This document shows positions 33,601 through 42,254 of a stretch of DNA of 42,254 bases, one piece after another. Source of the DNA: Parachlorella kessleri (lineage: Eukaryota; Chlorophyta; Trebouxiophyceae; Chlorellales; Chlorellaceae); contig BBXU01000697.1 of NCBI GenBank assembly GCA_001598975.1, forward strand, positions 1 to 42,254, written 5' to 3'. Every line of letters starts with the position of its first letter. Position 1 is the first letter of the stretch. The position numbers and the translations under genes were made by a program. The notes under the pieces are model-generated. The model did not search any database. It was not told the origin of the DNA and worked only from the letters and a program-made list of their open reading frames with translations.

Positions 33601-33863
33601 ACGCAATGCTCAGCAAGGCCCTCCAGACTGCCACTGACCAGGGTGTCCTGCTTAGCTCTGGCAAATCACACTTTGCTCCTGGCGTAGCTGTGTTGAACAC
33701 CATCCGAGCTGCTATATGCTAGCCTGCTGTATGCTGGGTGCACAGCCTCACCAAGCCTTGCCTGCAGGATTCAAGCCCCAGCTCCACAGCAAGACCGCTG
33801 TCTCCCCTTGCCAAGGCAGCCACAGGAGCACCGAGCGTTAGTATGAGTGTGCAAGCTTTCTAG
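27662..33863 (+). CDS. CFAP58: Cilia- and flagella-associated protein 58 (CFAP58/CCDC147), 23 exons
   Basis: Long coiled-coil protein of motile cilia (FAP58 in Chlamydomonas). Exons: 27662-27742, 27818-27905, 28001-28173, 28313-28394, 28504-28610, 28799-28911, 29098-29230, 29354-29473, 29632-29700, 29823-29927, 30071-30168, 30305-30443, 30575-30710, 30861-30991, 31171-31251, 31428-31562, 31788-31979, 32244-32404, 32689-32809, 33030-33116, 33210-33278, 33440-33559, 33768-33863. All phases agree; 878 residues (human about 872). Landmarks: ENEKRLIKKCRELNTEIV, ALKLSDDDQVTI, VGERDVLNGQLVCRNEELRL, LLYEKIKIQQSTLERG, SPLNVHRWRKLEGSDPTTYE, LQKRLIVKTEEVVEKDLL and SRQPGPEAAEQL. Introns 3 (AAG|GCGCGC) and 17 (AAG|GCAAGT) use GC donors. 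Intron 10 probably does too (AAG|GCGAGC at 29928); its GT alternative at 29934 would add two residues. Exon 12 needs a weak acceptor (CTGAAG). Confidence 0.95.
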
Positions 33864-34185
33864 GGGGACCCCTAGCTTTCTTTGAAAGGACCACGCAGGC
33901 TGGCCAGAACTGGGATGGATCGGCAGTGCAATCTGCAGTACAACACCAGCGTCTAATGACAGGGGTTGTGCTTGTTTCCGTTTCTGGGCCCCCTTGGACA
34001 CTTGTCGACTCTCCAAATCGATATTCCTTCATAGCTCCTAGACGTCGTCTGGAAGGCCCTTGTGCTTGCACTCTCCTGTGTTGGAAGACAATCAACAAAG
34101 GTTTTTTTTGGTTTCTCTCAAGGGTTCCAACTATCTTTATCTTACTGGAGAAATATAGCTAAGCAAGGGAAGTAGCGGCAGGAGC
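33864..34185. other. CFAP58 3' UTR / EMC6 promoter interval
   Basis: 322 bases between two tandem + strand genes. It contains an AT-rich stretch with a run of eight T near 34101-34108. No further gene is seen. Confidence 0.4.
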
Positions 34186-34955
34186 ATGGCTAACTCAGCA
34201 AAGCCGCTAGGACAGGAGATGTTGTCGCTGCCCAACATGAAGAATAACGCTGAAGTGATCAACGCCAAGTGAGTTGCAAGAGCAGGCTGCCATCCGCTCA
34301 TGGGGCTTGAGCGCCCTGCCAAAAGCAAAGATCTTTCTTGCTGCAGTCGAATATTTGTGTCTCTCATAGCAGGCTGCCTTACAGGCATAGCTGGAGTGAC
34401 AGGCTATAGCGGCTTTGGAATTTACCTTCTTGCACATGTTGTGGTAAGGTGCCGCAGGGCGTACACGGCCCAAGCTCTCGTGCTTATTGCGTCCAGCGCA
34501 CGCTGTGCAATTGCTTATCACGCTAGACCTTTCAGGCCTTGGTGGACCACCGTGTGCCTCCTGGGCAGGCAAACCCTGCGTTTCACATGCTGCAGTTGAG
34601 CTTGGCACTGCTATCCAAAGCGGCATTCCGGCCTAACCTGTACTTTGGCGGGTGGTGAGTTCTTATCAGTGCTCGACTCTTCTTCTGGCGGTCAAGGCAG
34701 GGGCTTGTAGTCAATCACGCCCAGATTTGACTGGAGTCAAGCTTACCTATTACCTGCGCCACTGTTGCCTACTCTGGACGAGTCTGTCGTATGACTGGTA
34801 CACCAACACTGGGTGCCTGGAGTTACACAAAGGTTCCTTGCCTGCGTCGCTGTTGCAGGTCACCAGTTGTCCTCAGCGGCATATTTTCATCGACGGAGCT
34901 CTTGACGTTCATCCTCTTCTGGACATTATCGAACAACCTTGTGTACTTGTTCTGA
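34186..34955 (+). CDS. EMC6: ER membrane protein complex subunit 6 (EMC6/TMEM93), 4 exons
   Basis: Small membrane subunit of the EMC insertase, which puts transmembrane helices into the ER membrane. Exons 34186-34268, 34347-34443, 34536-34654 and 34859-34955 join in phases 2, 0 and 2 to give 131 residues, close to the family's usual 110-120. After a short cytosolic lead (NMKNNAEVINANR) come three hydrophobic helices: FVSLIAGCLTGIAGVTGYSG then FGIYLLAHVV; LQLSLALLSKAAFRPNLYFG; and TFILFWTLSNNLVYLF at the C-terminus. The R-x-hydrophobic-GGxxxGIxGxTG pattern and FxLFWTxxxxxVxxF ending are family hallmarks. It starts 322 bases after CFAP58. Identification rests on pattern rather than a search but is good. 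Confidence 0.87.
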
Positions 34956-35791
34956 CCGAGCCTTTTTGCTGTCCTATAGCTTGGCCATATTTCCATTAGC
35001 TTGGCTGAACTAATGCATGCGGTGGAGATTATCAATATTACGGTTGGGCTGAGATTAATGCTCATCAGAGCCCTTCCCGTGGAATCCCTGTCTTGTCAGC
35101 TAGCTGAATCAAGGCACGGCCTTCAAGCACCGTCAATACCAGCCAGCCTGCCTTCCAGCATGTGGTTTGCCAAAACGCATATGTGACATAAACCAAATGG
35201 TCTAGCCGCAAGTCTCATAAAGGCACAGTAAGTTACGGAAGGCGTACTATACAGCCTACAGCCCCAGAGCATACCTTGCAAGTTAAGCTGGGAGTTCACA
35301 GGTACACATCCCTGTCCTACAGTACGCCATGTGAGGCACCTTTTCTAATAATGGTCGCTCTCTGCCGGGTCTTGTGGCCGGCACAGGAAGTATAACCCAA
35401 CAAATGCTGGCTCAGGCGGTTTAGCAAGCAGACCGACTGGTTTGCTAGTGAACTGTGTCGGCAACTCACTGACACGCTAAGTAGACATAGCTCACTCAGC
35501 TCATCCCTTGCACGCCACCCTGTCAACTTCGGCTCACCCAAGCTGGTGTGTCCTGCTATACGCCGAGTGCACAGCCTCACCAAGCTGATACACAGGCTGC
35601 ACCACTCGCCACCATCATCTTTTCAACCATTGGTGTGCCCTTGGCAACACTGCTTCAAGCAACCGAACAAGGCTCCAGGCAGTTCACACTGCCCACACCC
35701 ACTAGCTCCAGCCAAAACCTTGCCTGTGTCATTTGCATTTACACCCAACTTTCGTCTGTCATTGACTGCAGCCCCCAACCTTTGCGCCCTC
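34956..35791. other. Convergent intergenic region between EMC6 and thioesterase
   Basis: 836 bases holding two facing 3' UTRs. An open frame at about 35546-35992 (+) exists but has no supporting splice partner or familiar motif. A 19-base piece (near 35565) matches one before CFAP58 exon 23 (near 33739); this may be chance. Confidence 0.4.
35739..35743 (-). terminator. Putative thioesterase polyadenylation signal
   Basis: TTACA on the + strand is TGTAA on the minus strand, about 50 bases after the thioesterase stop codon. Confidence 0.5.
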
Positions 35792-37514
35792 CTAAAGTGC
35801 TCTCAATGCGCCCAGCTTTTTGAAAATGCCCGTGCAGCTGGCCACCAGCTTCTCATGGCCCCCAAGGTTATGGTACAAGCTCATGTCCACCTGCATGCCA
35901 ACACCAACAGGAAATCCTTCACAGCGCCCACGCCACGCTTTGGCGGGTCGTGCACGGTAACCCAGCCCTGGTTTGCCCCAGGCTGTTGTTAGCCCAACCA
36001 CCATGCAACCCTACAGCTCAAGTTGACGCGTATCGAGCGGGCTCCTCAAGATGCCTGCCTACAACAATACGCAAACCGGGATTTGGCCAGAGCTCTCACC
36101 CAAAGTAAGCCAGTACCCGGACGAGCACAGACAACCACCCATCCTCGCAGCAGAGCATTTGATGGCAGGGGCCCCTGGTCAAAGAGTCCAACAGACTTGC
36201 CTGCACGGTGGCCTTGCTGCCTATCTCGCCAGCCTCCTTGATACGCACTATCTGGCTGCGGACTATGAGCGGCTCATCCGGTGGTGTGGGCTCTTGGAAG
36301 GTCACCTGCTCACGAGCATCCAACATGGAGCGTCTTCCTTGCAGCCCTTATCATAAGTTGCACTGGCATATCAAAGTGATGGGCCCGAAAAGTGTGTAAA
36401 ACAGGGCCTTTCATGTCAGCAGGCTGAGCTTCCCTGCGCCAGTTCTCCTTCCACGGCATGTAAAAGCGTTGCCCCGTTCCCTGTATCCTTGTACACAAAT
36501 GACACAACACCTCGGCTCGCATACCCGGTCCCTCAGTGACAAGCGCCCGGCCCTCCCGGCGTGCCCTTCATCAGGCCCATCAGTCACCCACCAGCATCTC
36601 AAAGGTCAGCGTGAGAGGTGGCTTCGGTAAGCAGGCGCGGTCCATGAGGGCAATGGCTGCTGTCCAGTTGCCATGGCAGTCAAAGATGGCGGAGATGATG
36701 CCGCCATTGATGATGCCGGGGAAAGCGCAGTACCGCTTGTCCAACGTGATTGTGGCCTCCAGGCCGCCCGGGACCCTGCCAAAAGTGGCGCCAGAAGTGA
36801 AAGCAGGGGAACAGAAAAGCTGCGGGAGTGGTGGCCTCACTCTTGCTGCTGCTGTTAAACTATGGACACGCACCGAAGCGAGTCAGTTACGCACACCCGT
36901 TAGAACAACCTGTACATAGCTGTACTTGTTTTCAACACAGCAGAGAGGCGTTCGTGTGACCAGCTGCCAGGTGCACCCCACCTGAAGCTGCGGAGCTTGA
37001 GCCCATCCAGTGCTGCTGGACCTGCACGTCATTGAGACAACATACTGGTCAACAAAACCGCTGCCAGGAAAGGGGTGCAGCAGGTGCGCATCATGCACAT
37101 AGCTGCTTGACCACATGCTGCAGGCAAAAGTTCCGCCAGGCCATGCTCATACCTCCTTATATGCTTATACAACCTATCACCCTGCCACTTACCGCAGCCA
37201 AAGCACTCGCTCTCAGGTGTATAAGCCTCCTGCACTGGCAACTCCTCATCCTCCTCGGGCTCGATGCCTGCTTCTGTGACTGCCGGGTGCAGCTTGCTGT
37301 GACAGGGGTTGACGTCGTAGCCCTGCTTTGCTAGGATCTCCCACTCAGTCCCCTGTTTGCCTTGGAGCCCCCGCTGTGAGCGGCTGCTGATGGCTCTAAG
37401 CCCTGGGAACCCTTCGGCACTTAGCTCTGGGAGGGCAGCTGGGCACCACTGCACGGCAAACACCTCCCTACAGCTCCTCGCCCGGCGCAGAACGCCTGCT
37501 GCTGCTCGAAGCAT
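35792..37514 (-). CDS. Hotdog-fold thioesterase (PaaI/THEM4-like), 5 exons, probable presequence
   Basis: Acyl-CoA or acyl-ACP thioesterase superfamily; substrate unknown. Exons 37514-37193, 37021-36982, 36775-36592, 36305-36201 and 35890-35792 join in phases 1, 2, 0 and 0 to give 249 residues. Residues 1 to about 50 are basic and Ala-rich (MLRAAAGVLRRARSCREVF), like a mitochondrial or plastid presequence. The domain begins at ECFGCGPAALDGLKL and continues YCAFPGIINGGIISAIFDCH, the hotdog helix with the conserved Asp; Asn stands where many relatives have His. It ends in IFKKLGALRAL. The last intron (36200-35891) has a GC donor (CAG|GCAAGT), needed to link KATVQ to VDMSLY in frame. The 40-base second exon is very short. 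It diverges from the RPI4-like gene. Confidence 0.85.
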
Positions 37515-37922
37515 CCTGGTGAGGGTGGCCTAGCAGGTGTACGGAGGGCCAAGGGTGATCAACGACAGCAACTCGATAGCTCGGAAGGTCCTTTGAACTT
37601 CTTAGGGTATTTTGGACCCACCATTGGCAATCGGGTCCTCGATCTGCCCTTCTTGCAGGTTTTCACCTGGGTGCTGTCTACGTCATTCCACGTAAGATTG
37701 ATGGACGGGTCGGGTTGGGGAATTGGACTAGAAGAGTCTATTCTATTCAGTTATGCATGTTTGAGGTCTAGGTTTAGGGCCAGAGGTCTGCGCTTTAGCC
37801 TATTTGACCTGATCTGTAGGACTGACCATGATGCCCGTCTGCTTCCTTAGGAGCCCCAAGGTGTTCACAATAGGCAGGGAACGCTGCTCAGGCGGCCAAC
37901 CCAGGGGCAGACAGCTTGGAAA
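37515..37922. promoter_or_regulatory. Divergent 5' region: thioesterase (-) / RPI4-like (+)
   Basis: 408 bases between the thioesterase ATG and the tentative RPI4-like ATG; it should contain both promoters. No clear promoter element or repeat is seen. Confidence 0.35.
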
Positions 37923-40048
37923 ATGCTTACGGGCCTCCTTGGAGCAGGAGCCCCTCAGGCAGGTCTTAGTCAGACCAGGTTGAGAGCAGGCAAGGGTCAA
38001 CTGAGGGACTGCCCCTTGCCACCCTTCCACTTCAAGCTGTGTACAGGGCTGCAGCAAAGTTCGTGGTGGATAAATATGTCAAGCCTCACCACACGGTGGG
38101 CCTGGGGACAGGGCTAGCGGTGAACGCTGTTGTCGAGGAGCTTGCAAGGCGGATTGACTCCGGCGCCTTGCAGGTGGGTTATGCATGGCTTACAAAGGTC
38201 TTTTTTTCCACTCAAATATCGGGCCATGCAGCCTGTCATTTGTTCCCCAGCGAACAGAGGGTTCCGCAGACAGCCGTACACTCTGCACCATGCACCAGCG
38301 GCAACTGTAAGCAGTACTGTTGGGAGTAGGCGGGCAGTATTGCAAGTATGTTAAGAGCACAACAATGAGATGGCCTGAGCACTGTTGGCGCGTGTAGGGG
38401 GTGCGGTGTGTGCCTGCCTCTGCTGTCACAGCTAGCGAAGCTGCTTTCCATGGCGTCCCGCTGACGACCCAGGTTGGTTGGCATGGGTGCGGGGTGACAG
38501 CCGCTCTTTGTATGGGCCGCAGAACTACTCGTTGTGCTAAGAGTAACAGCATGCCAGGTATAGGACAGAAGCTTCACAAGGTGTGCTACATTGTAGTTGC
38601 TGTCTTCATGTTGATTGTCAAGCCCCTTTAGTGCATGTCGGACTATATTTGGGATTCCTGCCAGCCCTTGGCTGGGCCATGGGATGCGGGTGTCACGAGG
38701 CTTGCTGGGTGTTCCTTAGAGGCCGACGCCTGCCCTTCGGCCCCCCCTTCCTGTCCTTTTCCCGCCAGGCAGAGGCTGGCAACCAGGTGGACCTGCTGCT
38801 GGAGGTGGCTGACGAGCTGGACGGCTGTGACCCTGAGCTCAGCTTCATAGCCGGGCGGACAGCGCGGCCGCAGCAGCCGCAGCTGGCCAGGGCCAGGCAG
38901 CTCGTGGCGGCGGCTGCCACCTGTGTTGTGCTAGTGCAGAGCCCTGAGCAGGTCCGGGGGGATGTTGAAGGGGGGGAAGGGGAGCTTGCAGCCCTGGCAT
39001 GCTTGCGAGTGTGTGTGAGCGGGGGCGGCGGGTGGCTGAGGGTTAGCACTGATGTACCCATCTGCCTTGGCACTGGCACGTTGCCCGTACATTACTACCC
39101 AGCTTCAGCTGTTTTGCTGCCACAATGCTGCCGCTGAAGTGACAAGCAAGGCTGCTGGCCGCGTCAGCGTGTCTGTGCGTGCACTTGCGGATGCTGTCCT
39201 GTGTGTGGTTGCAGGTGGTGAGTCGGCTGGGTGGCGACTTGCCGGTGGTTGTGGAGGAGGAGGGGTGGGAGGAGACAGGGGAGGAGCTGGACGACATCTT
39301 CATAGTTGACGCAGAGATCTGGAGGTGTGTCAGTAAGCTTCTTTATGATGACATAGGTTTTTCTATGTCATCAGAAAAGAAGGTCGCAAACACAACAAAC
39401 ATATGTACCGCTCCTCGCGCTCCCTGGGCCAGCCCTTTGGAGAGGCAAGGTACAGGGGGTGTAGCAAATAGGTGCGCTCGACTGTAACCCTGACCGCACG
39501 TGGCTGCAGGCGGTCCTTGCTTAACAATGCCGACCCGCGCGGCGGTGACAGGCCGTACGTCAGCCCCGAGGGGCACAACATCCTGGACATCAAGTTCTGT
39601 GAGTGGGACAGTGTGCTCTGCGGCCTGTTCGTGACACGGCGGCTTGGTTGGATTGCATGGTAGGAAGCCAGGTGGCGGCAGCCAGCGGTTTATCTCCCTT
39701 GTATCTTGGGTGCCAAGACCCCCTCCCTTGTAGCTTGGATGCCAGGACCCCTCCCCTGTAGGCAAGCAGCCTCTGCATGCACCTGCCTGGTCACACCGCA
39801 GCACACACGTCGTGTCTTCCCCCGAGGGAGTAGGCGCTGGGCACTGTTGACCTGCAGACGAGGGTCTCAAGCTGCTGGGTGAGGATGTAGGCTACGGGCA
39901 GATCGTCCGAGAGATCGAGGGTGTGCGGGGAGTTGTGACGCATGGCCTTTACACGGGAGTGGCTGCAGCCGCAGTGGTTGCCAGTGAGGACGGGCCAGTG
40001 GAGCTCTTACGAGGATCCCCACTTAGTGTTGCAAGCGCAGAGGAGTGA
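37923..40048 (+). CDS. Divergent ribose-5-phosphate isomerase A-like protein (RPI4 type), 7 exons
   Basis: NagB/RpiA-fold protein. True RpiA interconverts ribose-5-P and ribulose-5-P in the pentose-phosphate and Calvin cycles. Exons: 37923-37962 (tentative), 38037-38173, 38398-38472, 38769-38951, 39215-39324, 39510-39598, 39858-40048; phases agree, about 274 residues. The sugar-phosphate loop TVGLGTGLAVNAVVEELARR and the PASAVTASEAA block are present, and GHNILDIKF, EIEGVRGVVTHGLY close the domain. But the catalytic DGADE motif reads EVADE, and the KGGGG and REK segments are replaced by IAGRTARPQQ and ARARQ, so Lys94 and Glu103 (E. coli numbering) are missing. GWEETGEELDDIFIVDAEIW and DPRGGDRPYVSP resemble the plant 'RPI4' group rather than classic RpiA. 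The first exon has a poor donor (GTCTTA), so the N-terminus is open. Confidence 0.82.
39694..39762 (+). repeat. Short tandem repeat (29-base unit, about 2.4 copies) in RPI4-like intron
   Basis: Two 29-base units (39694-39722 and 39723-39751) differ at few positions, and a partial third begins at 39752. Each contains CTCCCTTGTA and GCCA(A/G)GACCCC. It lies in the last intron of the RPI4-like gene. Confidence 0.8.
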
Positions 40049-41419
40049 CTGGCTGACGAGAGTTTGGGTTCCCGCCCAGGGCTTTGCTGGCTGACCGTGG
40101 GGGATGCTGGCAGCCATAATGCGTCGACCTGCCTGTTGCCTGGGCTGGTGTGGGCATGCAGGGAGTGAGAGAGGGAGGGATAGGCGATACGCCGTGATCT
40201 CAGCAGCACCGCTTTGTGCCCTGCTTAGCGGTCTGCTCCAGGGCACCTGGTTGGTCGGCAGTCTATAAGAGTCTACCAGGGAACAGTCGCTAGTTGGCAC
40301 TTTGTGGGAGACTCCGGGGCAACAGTACCAGGCGGTGGTCCCTTGGAGGCTCTTTCTTCTTGAATTATTTGGTTTAGCATCAGCAGCATCTTTGTGCAAA
40401 TGCAAGCAGCACACGTGCAGCTGTGTATCGTCAGTTTAGGGTAACAGGGTAGGTAAGGCCGGGGGGTGTTGTGTACCCAAGGAGGTTAACCACAGGCTAC
40501 CCTGGTTACTACCAGACCCCCTTCTGACCAATGACTCTCTATTGTTAGGATCCTGGCTGCCGTGTCCTGTCCGGCTGCCTGTAGGGTCAGCTGCTTTTCG
40601 ACGCCTGTTAGCTCCTAGCTTGTCGTGTCCCTTGGGCCCAGCTTCACCGCCATGGAGAGGCAGGGGCATAATTAGGGAGTCCCTGACACTTGCGGCTCTG
40701 GCAACAAGGCGAGGCAGCCCCCTCGCACCAATATTTCTCTCCGGGCTAGTGCGAAGAGTCGACTGCAATTTGAAGCGGCTTGGGTAAGCCACTATCCTAT
40801 GAAGTTTCCCTGCTCCAGTTCCAGGTCTACCTGCTGTTCCACTAGCTTGTCTCGGAAGAGACCTACTCGATCAGAACTCCGGCAAGAACCAGAGTATTAA
40901 AACAACTAGCTATTTTAGTCCGGTTCGCCCCTACCTCCTCTCTGTTCACGTTGCCTGCCACATTTTACCAAATAAACGATGAGGGATAAGCGTGTAAGGC
41001 CAGTTTGTCTGGCCAGTTCAGAATAACATACTTGGGCGCACCACCACCTCCCAGACAGCACCGCTCATCCGCTTAGGGGAAGCCCTTGACAACACGCCAC
41101 AAGCTTGACGCAACCTCGCGACTGAGACACGACTGAGGCAGGCATGGTGCCTCCCATGCCTGCGAATACCGCACCATGGGCACCGCAGGCATATGAAGCA
41201 TGAGCTGAAGGACAAGCACAACTCAGTGATTGAAACAAGTGTTGAGCTGGAGCGACTCTGTTTGAACTTGGCAGGACTAGGGTTGGCATGCCCAGGAAAA
41301 CCCTTGTCCGGATCCTAATCCTTATCGAAGGTTGGGGTCGTTCATTGCCACCGTCCGCGCCTGTGCAGCAATCTCTGGGACTTGCCTCTGCATATACTCG
41401 TCTTCGTCACAAGTAAAAC
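40049..41419. other. 1.4 kb intergenic region before PSBQ
   Basis: No supported coding exon. It holds the RPI4-like 3' UTR on the left, a dispersed repeat copy near 40920, and the PSBQ promoter and 5' UTR on the right. Short open frames here have no splice partners or recognisable motifs. Confidence 0.45.
40920..40960 (+). repeat. Dispersed repeat, copy 2
   Basis: About 41 bases match 5728-5768 in the same orientation at roughly 85-90 percent by eye, with the block GTTCGCCCCTACCTCC identical in both. Copy 1 is in a snurportin intron, this one is intergenic. Confidence 0.7.
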
Positions 41420-42217
41420 ATGCAGACCGCCATGTCCCAGAGGGCTTTTGTCGCCGCACAGCCCGTGCGCGCTGGTAAGCTTTTCCCTTGACAGGACCGA
41501 GCTGTGACTGTGTCGATTCCATCTATTAACTCACGGTGTGTCTTTTGTATTTGCAGCCCCCAAGGCCACCCGCGCAGCCAGGTACAGCTTGTCAGGAAAT
41601 CCCTTGGTCTGTTCAGCAATACCAGCTGTGGTTGGCAGCTCAGAGGAGGCGCCTAACCCTCAAGCGTTGCTAGGCTGTGCTTGACCAGCGTGGGCAGGGC
41701 AGCAGCGGGTGGAGTGCATGTAGCAGTACTGCCAGCCAACCAGTCCAGCGGCTGTTTCCTCGGGTAGTGCAGACTGAGAGTGGCAGAGCAGAAGCTACCT
41801 CTCACCCTTGACGCCTGCCTTACCGAGACCAAGGCGCAGGCTGTTGTCGGGAGAGCAGACATAGCATCACTTTTGTGCGACCGCTGTGCTGCCCTGGTTA
41901 CTGCGCTGCAGGTGCGCTGTGGTGCTGCGCGCCTCCGCTGAGGAGTCTCGCCGCGCAGTGCTGGGCGGCCTGCTGGCCGGTGCTGTGGCCCTGACCGCTG
42001 GCGCCGCCAACGCCGCCAACGACATTATCGATGACCGCAAGGCCATCGAGAAGGGCTTCAACTGGACGTATGAGGCACGCGACACCGACCTGCCCCAGAA
42101 CGTGCGTGACGGTCTGACCCAGGCACGCGCCGACCTTGAGGGCCTCAAGAAGCGCATTGCCGTCAGCGAGAAGAAGATCGACACGGAGCTGGAGTCCTAC
42201 ATCAAGAAGAACTACTG
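41420..42217 (+). CDS. PSBQ: PsbQ, oxygen-evolving enhancer protein 3 (3'-truncated, 3 exons visible)
   Basis: Extrinsic thylakoid-lumen subunit that stabilises the photosystem II manganese cluster. Exons 41420-41474, 41557-41581 and 41912-42217 join in phases 1 and 2; 128 residues are visible and the frame continues past a GT donor at 42218. The presequence is bipartite: a stromal transit peptide, then a twin-arginine (Tat) lumen signal with Arg40-Arg41 ([17 protein letters not shown]) and a likely cut after AxA at Ala61 (AANA|AND). The mature start ([40 protein letters not shown]) matches Chlamydomonas PsbQ. Exon 2 is only 25 bases. About the last third of the protein (the rest of the helical bundle) lies beyond the window. 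A second in-frame Met occurs at residue 5. Confidence 0.94.
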
Positions 42218-42238
42218 GTGAGCTGGGGCTGCCTGGCT

Positions 42239-42254
42239 GGGGGGGGGGGGGGGG
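42239..42254 (+). repeat. Poly-G tract at window end
   Basis: A run of 16 G closes the window, inside the PSBQ intron that begins at 42218. It may be a true homopolymer or a sequencing or assembly edge artefact. Confidence 0.9.

Noticed and set aside
35546..35992. + strand frame of 148 codons between EMC6 and the thioesterase
   Set aside because: It lies opposite the last thioesterase exon and a 3' UTR, with no homology or splice support.

Overview
This is nuclear DNA of a green alga (Chlorophyta). The genes are split into many short exons by GT-AG (and some GC-AG) introns. TGTAA polyadenylation signals of the green-algal type follow several stop codons. The window carries the thylakoid-lumen photosystem II protein PsbQ with a bipartite plastid transit peptide, a plant-type (TTTAGGG-like) telomeric repeat sits in an intron, and a full CFAP58 gene argues for a lineage with motile flagella. 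There is no sign of bacterial, viral or organellar DNA, CRISPR, tRNA, rRNA or an intact transposon. Exon models were built by hand from reading frame, splice-site phase and remembered family similarity; nothing was run against a database.

Layout, left to right. A (CT)n tract opens the window. Then come the 3' part of PIG-T (GPI transamidase subunit, +), snurportin-1 (snRNP import adaptor, -), an unrecognised plastid-targeted Ala-rich protein (+), and a 2.1 kb gene-poor stretch with a degenerate repeat pair. Next are a 13-exon hybrid cluster protein HCP with an organellar presequence (-), an ApaH-like/PPN2-like metallophosphatase (+), coatomer delta (+), a small membrane protein (-), CFAP58 (+, 23 exons), EMC6 (+), a hotdog thioesterase (-), a divergent RPI4-type RpiA protein (+), and the 5' part of PSBQ (+), which runs into a poly-G tract at the right edge.

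The genes are unrelated housekeeping and organelle genes rather than a cluster with one function: ER GPI anchoring and membrane insertion (PIG-T, EMC6), COPI traffic (delta-COP), nuclear import (snurportin), cilia (CFAP58), plastid (PSBQ, the unknown protein, perhaps HCP, the thioesterase and RPI4). Several are arranged as close divergent pairs (snurportin/plastid protein, HCP/phosphatase, membrane protein/CFAP58, thioesterase/RPI4) or close convergent pairs (PIG-T/snurportin, delta-COP/membrane protein, EMC6/thioesterase).

I found no clearly new multi-gene system. The most interesting points are four or five GC-AG introns among about 80, an RpiA-like protein that has lost catalytic positions, an HCP with a presequence and all cluster ligands, an intronic duplication that copies a 5' splice site, an interstitial telomeric tract, and several short dispersed repeats, one with a perfect 29-base match.
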